Shown here: positions 63,001 to 64,000 of the stretch, piece after piece
Layout of the letters: each line of letters begins with the position of its first letter
How positions within the stretch are numbered: position 1 is the first letter of the stretch
Origin: Pinus tabuliformis
Taxonomy: Eukaryota > Streptophyta > Pinopsida > Pinales > Pinaceae
NCBI GenBank assembly: GCA_031772625.1
Contig: CM062813.1
Coordinates: 763,406,720-763,470,719 of the forward strand
Direction of reading: 5' to 3'
Length of the DNA: 64,000 nucleotides
Made by a program: the position numbers and the translations under genes
The notes under the pieces: generated by a model
The model's input: only the letters and a program-made list of their open reading frames with translations
Databases searched by the model: none
Told to the model about the DNA's origin: nothing

Positions 63001-64000
63001 CTTTTCCTTTTATAGTTGCAGGAGTATCATTTCCAAAAGAGACTTTCTTTCCTTTTTCTAGAGCAGAAAATGACTCAAGTTTTTCTTTATCACCTGTCAT
63101 ATGCTTCGAACATCCACTGTCAATGTACCATAGATTTTCCTGTCCCTCTGCATAAAATGCTATCCCACATCTTTCTGTTTGTGGTTCCTTTATTCTCCAT
63201 GTTTTGGTGCTTGATGCTTGTTCCTTTTTCTGCTGAACCCTGCTCCTGCATTCAGAGTCTTCATGACCAAAGTTATTGCAAATAGAACATTCAACTTCAT
63301 TGTCAAGAACCGAAAAGTTGTTATAGGTCCTTTTTGTAATCCCAGTCATACTTCTTTGTTTTTGAGCTTCCCTAGTCATGATTGTTTTATATGCAACACA
63401 TTGAGCTGCTTTGTGACCAAAGTTATGGCAAGAAAAGCATTGTCCATTGAAGAAACTTCTGCGGTTATCGAATCTACCAGCCAATTGATTGTAATTTCTA
63501 TTGTCATCTATTCTTGAACCAAATTGAGAAGATTTTACCTGTGGCTGGTTGTAGCTTTTGTTCACCCTTAAGATGGATTGCCCCTGATAGTTTCTGTTTG
63601 TAATTCATCCCTGCTTTACCTGATGATCTTCATTGTGCTTTTGCTCATTTCTTCTTGCTGCATCAAGATAACTTTTTGAGGTGGATGCTTGAGAAGTTTC
63701 TCCATTATAGCCCAGACCTGTCTTGTTCAGTGGAGACCGCTGCACATTGATAATCTCATCCAAAGTTTCAGATCCTTTGACAAACTTGAGATTAATAGCT
63801 TTTGTTTTCTCAATCTCTTTTCTAAGACCAACAATTTCACCTTCTAATTTTTCAAGATGTTTTTCCTTTTCATCAATTTGAAATTGTAGAGTATCAATGA
63901 TCATGTTCTTTTCTTCTATACATCTCTTGAGTCTAGTAATTTCATCATAAAGGTTATCCACATCTATAGCATCCATATAATCATCATCTTCAAATGCCAT
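60092..64000 (-). pseudogene. copia gag-pol, three in-frame stops, 5' end outside window
   Basis: A single frame runs from the window edge to the stop at 60092, about 1300 codons, with TGA 63605-63607, TGA 62459-62461 and TAG 61829-61831 and no frameshift. The Gag part shows a coiled coil (64000-63780, KRCIEEKNMIIDTLQFQID), then two CCHC knuckles: CFSCHNFGHKAAQC and CSICNNFGHEDSEC. Protease has YIDSGCSKHMTG near 63110. Integrase has the HRRLGHLSF...CKSCQFGK finger and HTDTCGPF, then the D-D-E core. RT reads [27 protein letters not shown] and [10 protein letters not shown]. RNase H starts [10 protein letters not shown], and the end is [18 protein letters not shown]. The ATG at the window edge is probably not the true start, because the N-terminal Gag domain is missing. 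Confidence 0.92.

Larger units (their letters stand above)
58408..64000 (-). mobile_element. Ty1/copia SIRE-like element, 5' part beyond window
   Basis: Minus-strand order: gag end (64000), protease, integrase, RT, RNase H, purine-tract cluster, 3' LTR (59829-58408). The integrase-before-RT order is diagnostic of Ty1/copia. Two zinc knuckles, a long coiled-coil Gag segment and a 1.4-kb LTR fit the SIRE/Maximus lineage. It sits in the gag of gypsy-3, and the base-pairs after the LTR give the 5-bp target copy TTAAA on the minus strand (58403-58407). Three in-frame stops make it non-autonomous. Confidence 0.92.

Overview
This window is a repeat-dominated stretch of nuclear DNA from a land plant. 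The large Ty3/gypsy elements of Tat/Ogre and Athila type, the SIRE-like Ty1/copia element, and the LINE with a DUF4283-like ORF1 and an RNase H tail are all plant-specific. The density and age spread of the insertions would suit a very large genome, such as a gymnosperm, but the species cannot be fixed from the sequence. I see no convincing host gene, tRNA gene or CRISPR array. Almost everything is a transposable element, many nested in one another.

Layout. Positions 1-15252 hold a roughly 15-kb Tat/Ogre-like gypsy element (gypsy-1). The window starts inside its 5' LTR. It has a long leader carrying a young TRIM-like insertion with antisense 5S rRNA-derived sequence, a decayed gag, a pol with four in-frame stops, a separate intact archaeal-type RNase H ORF after integrase, and a spliced antisense gene in its 3' part. 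Positions 15272-27712 are a head-to-tail chain of a second gypsy family, called family T here: LTR-gag-LTR-gag-LTR-gag-LTR-gag-pol-LTR' -remnant-LTR'. Three gag units share one deletion junction that removed pol and the polypurine tract.

Positions 27713-34855 contain LTR-like remnants, minisatellites, an AT-rich inverted-repeat region, and a 12-unit tandem array (about 151 bp per unit) with higher-order periodicity. Positions 34856-41354 are a nearly intact LINE. Positions 41362-47647 are mostly unassigned sequence with several tandem duplications and a 57-bp minisatellite.

Positions 47648-64000 are a three-level nest. A family T copy (LTR plus partial gag) is broken by an Athila-like gypsy element on the minus strand (gypsy-3), with an intact pol part and an extra 454-codon ORF. 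The gag of gypsy-3 is in turn broken by a SIRE-like copia element, also on the minus strand, that runs off the window. Insertion order is therefore family T, then gypsy-3, then copia.

The coding potential is that of the elements themselves: Gag particles, protease, reverse transcriptase, RNase H and integrase. The best preserved genes are LINE ORF2, the gypsy-3 gag-pol frame, gypsy-3 ORF3 and the gypsy-1 extra RNase H. Gene symbols are left empty because these are element-encoded reading frames.
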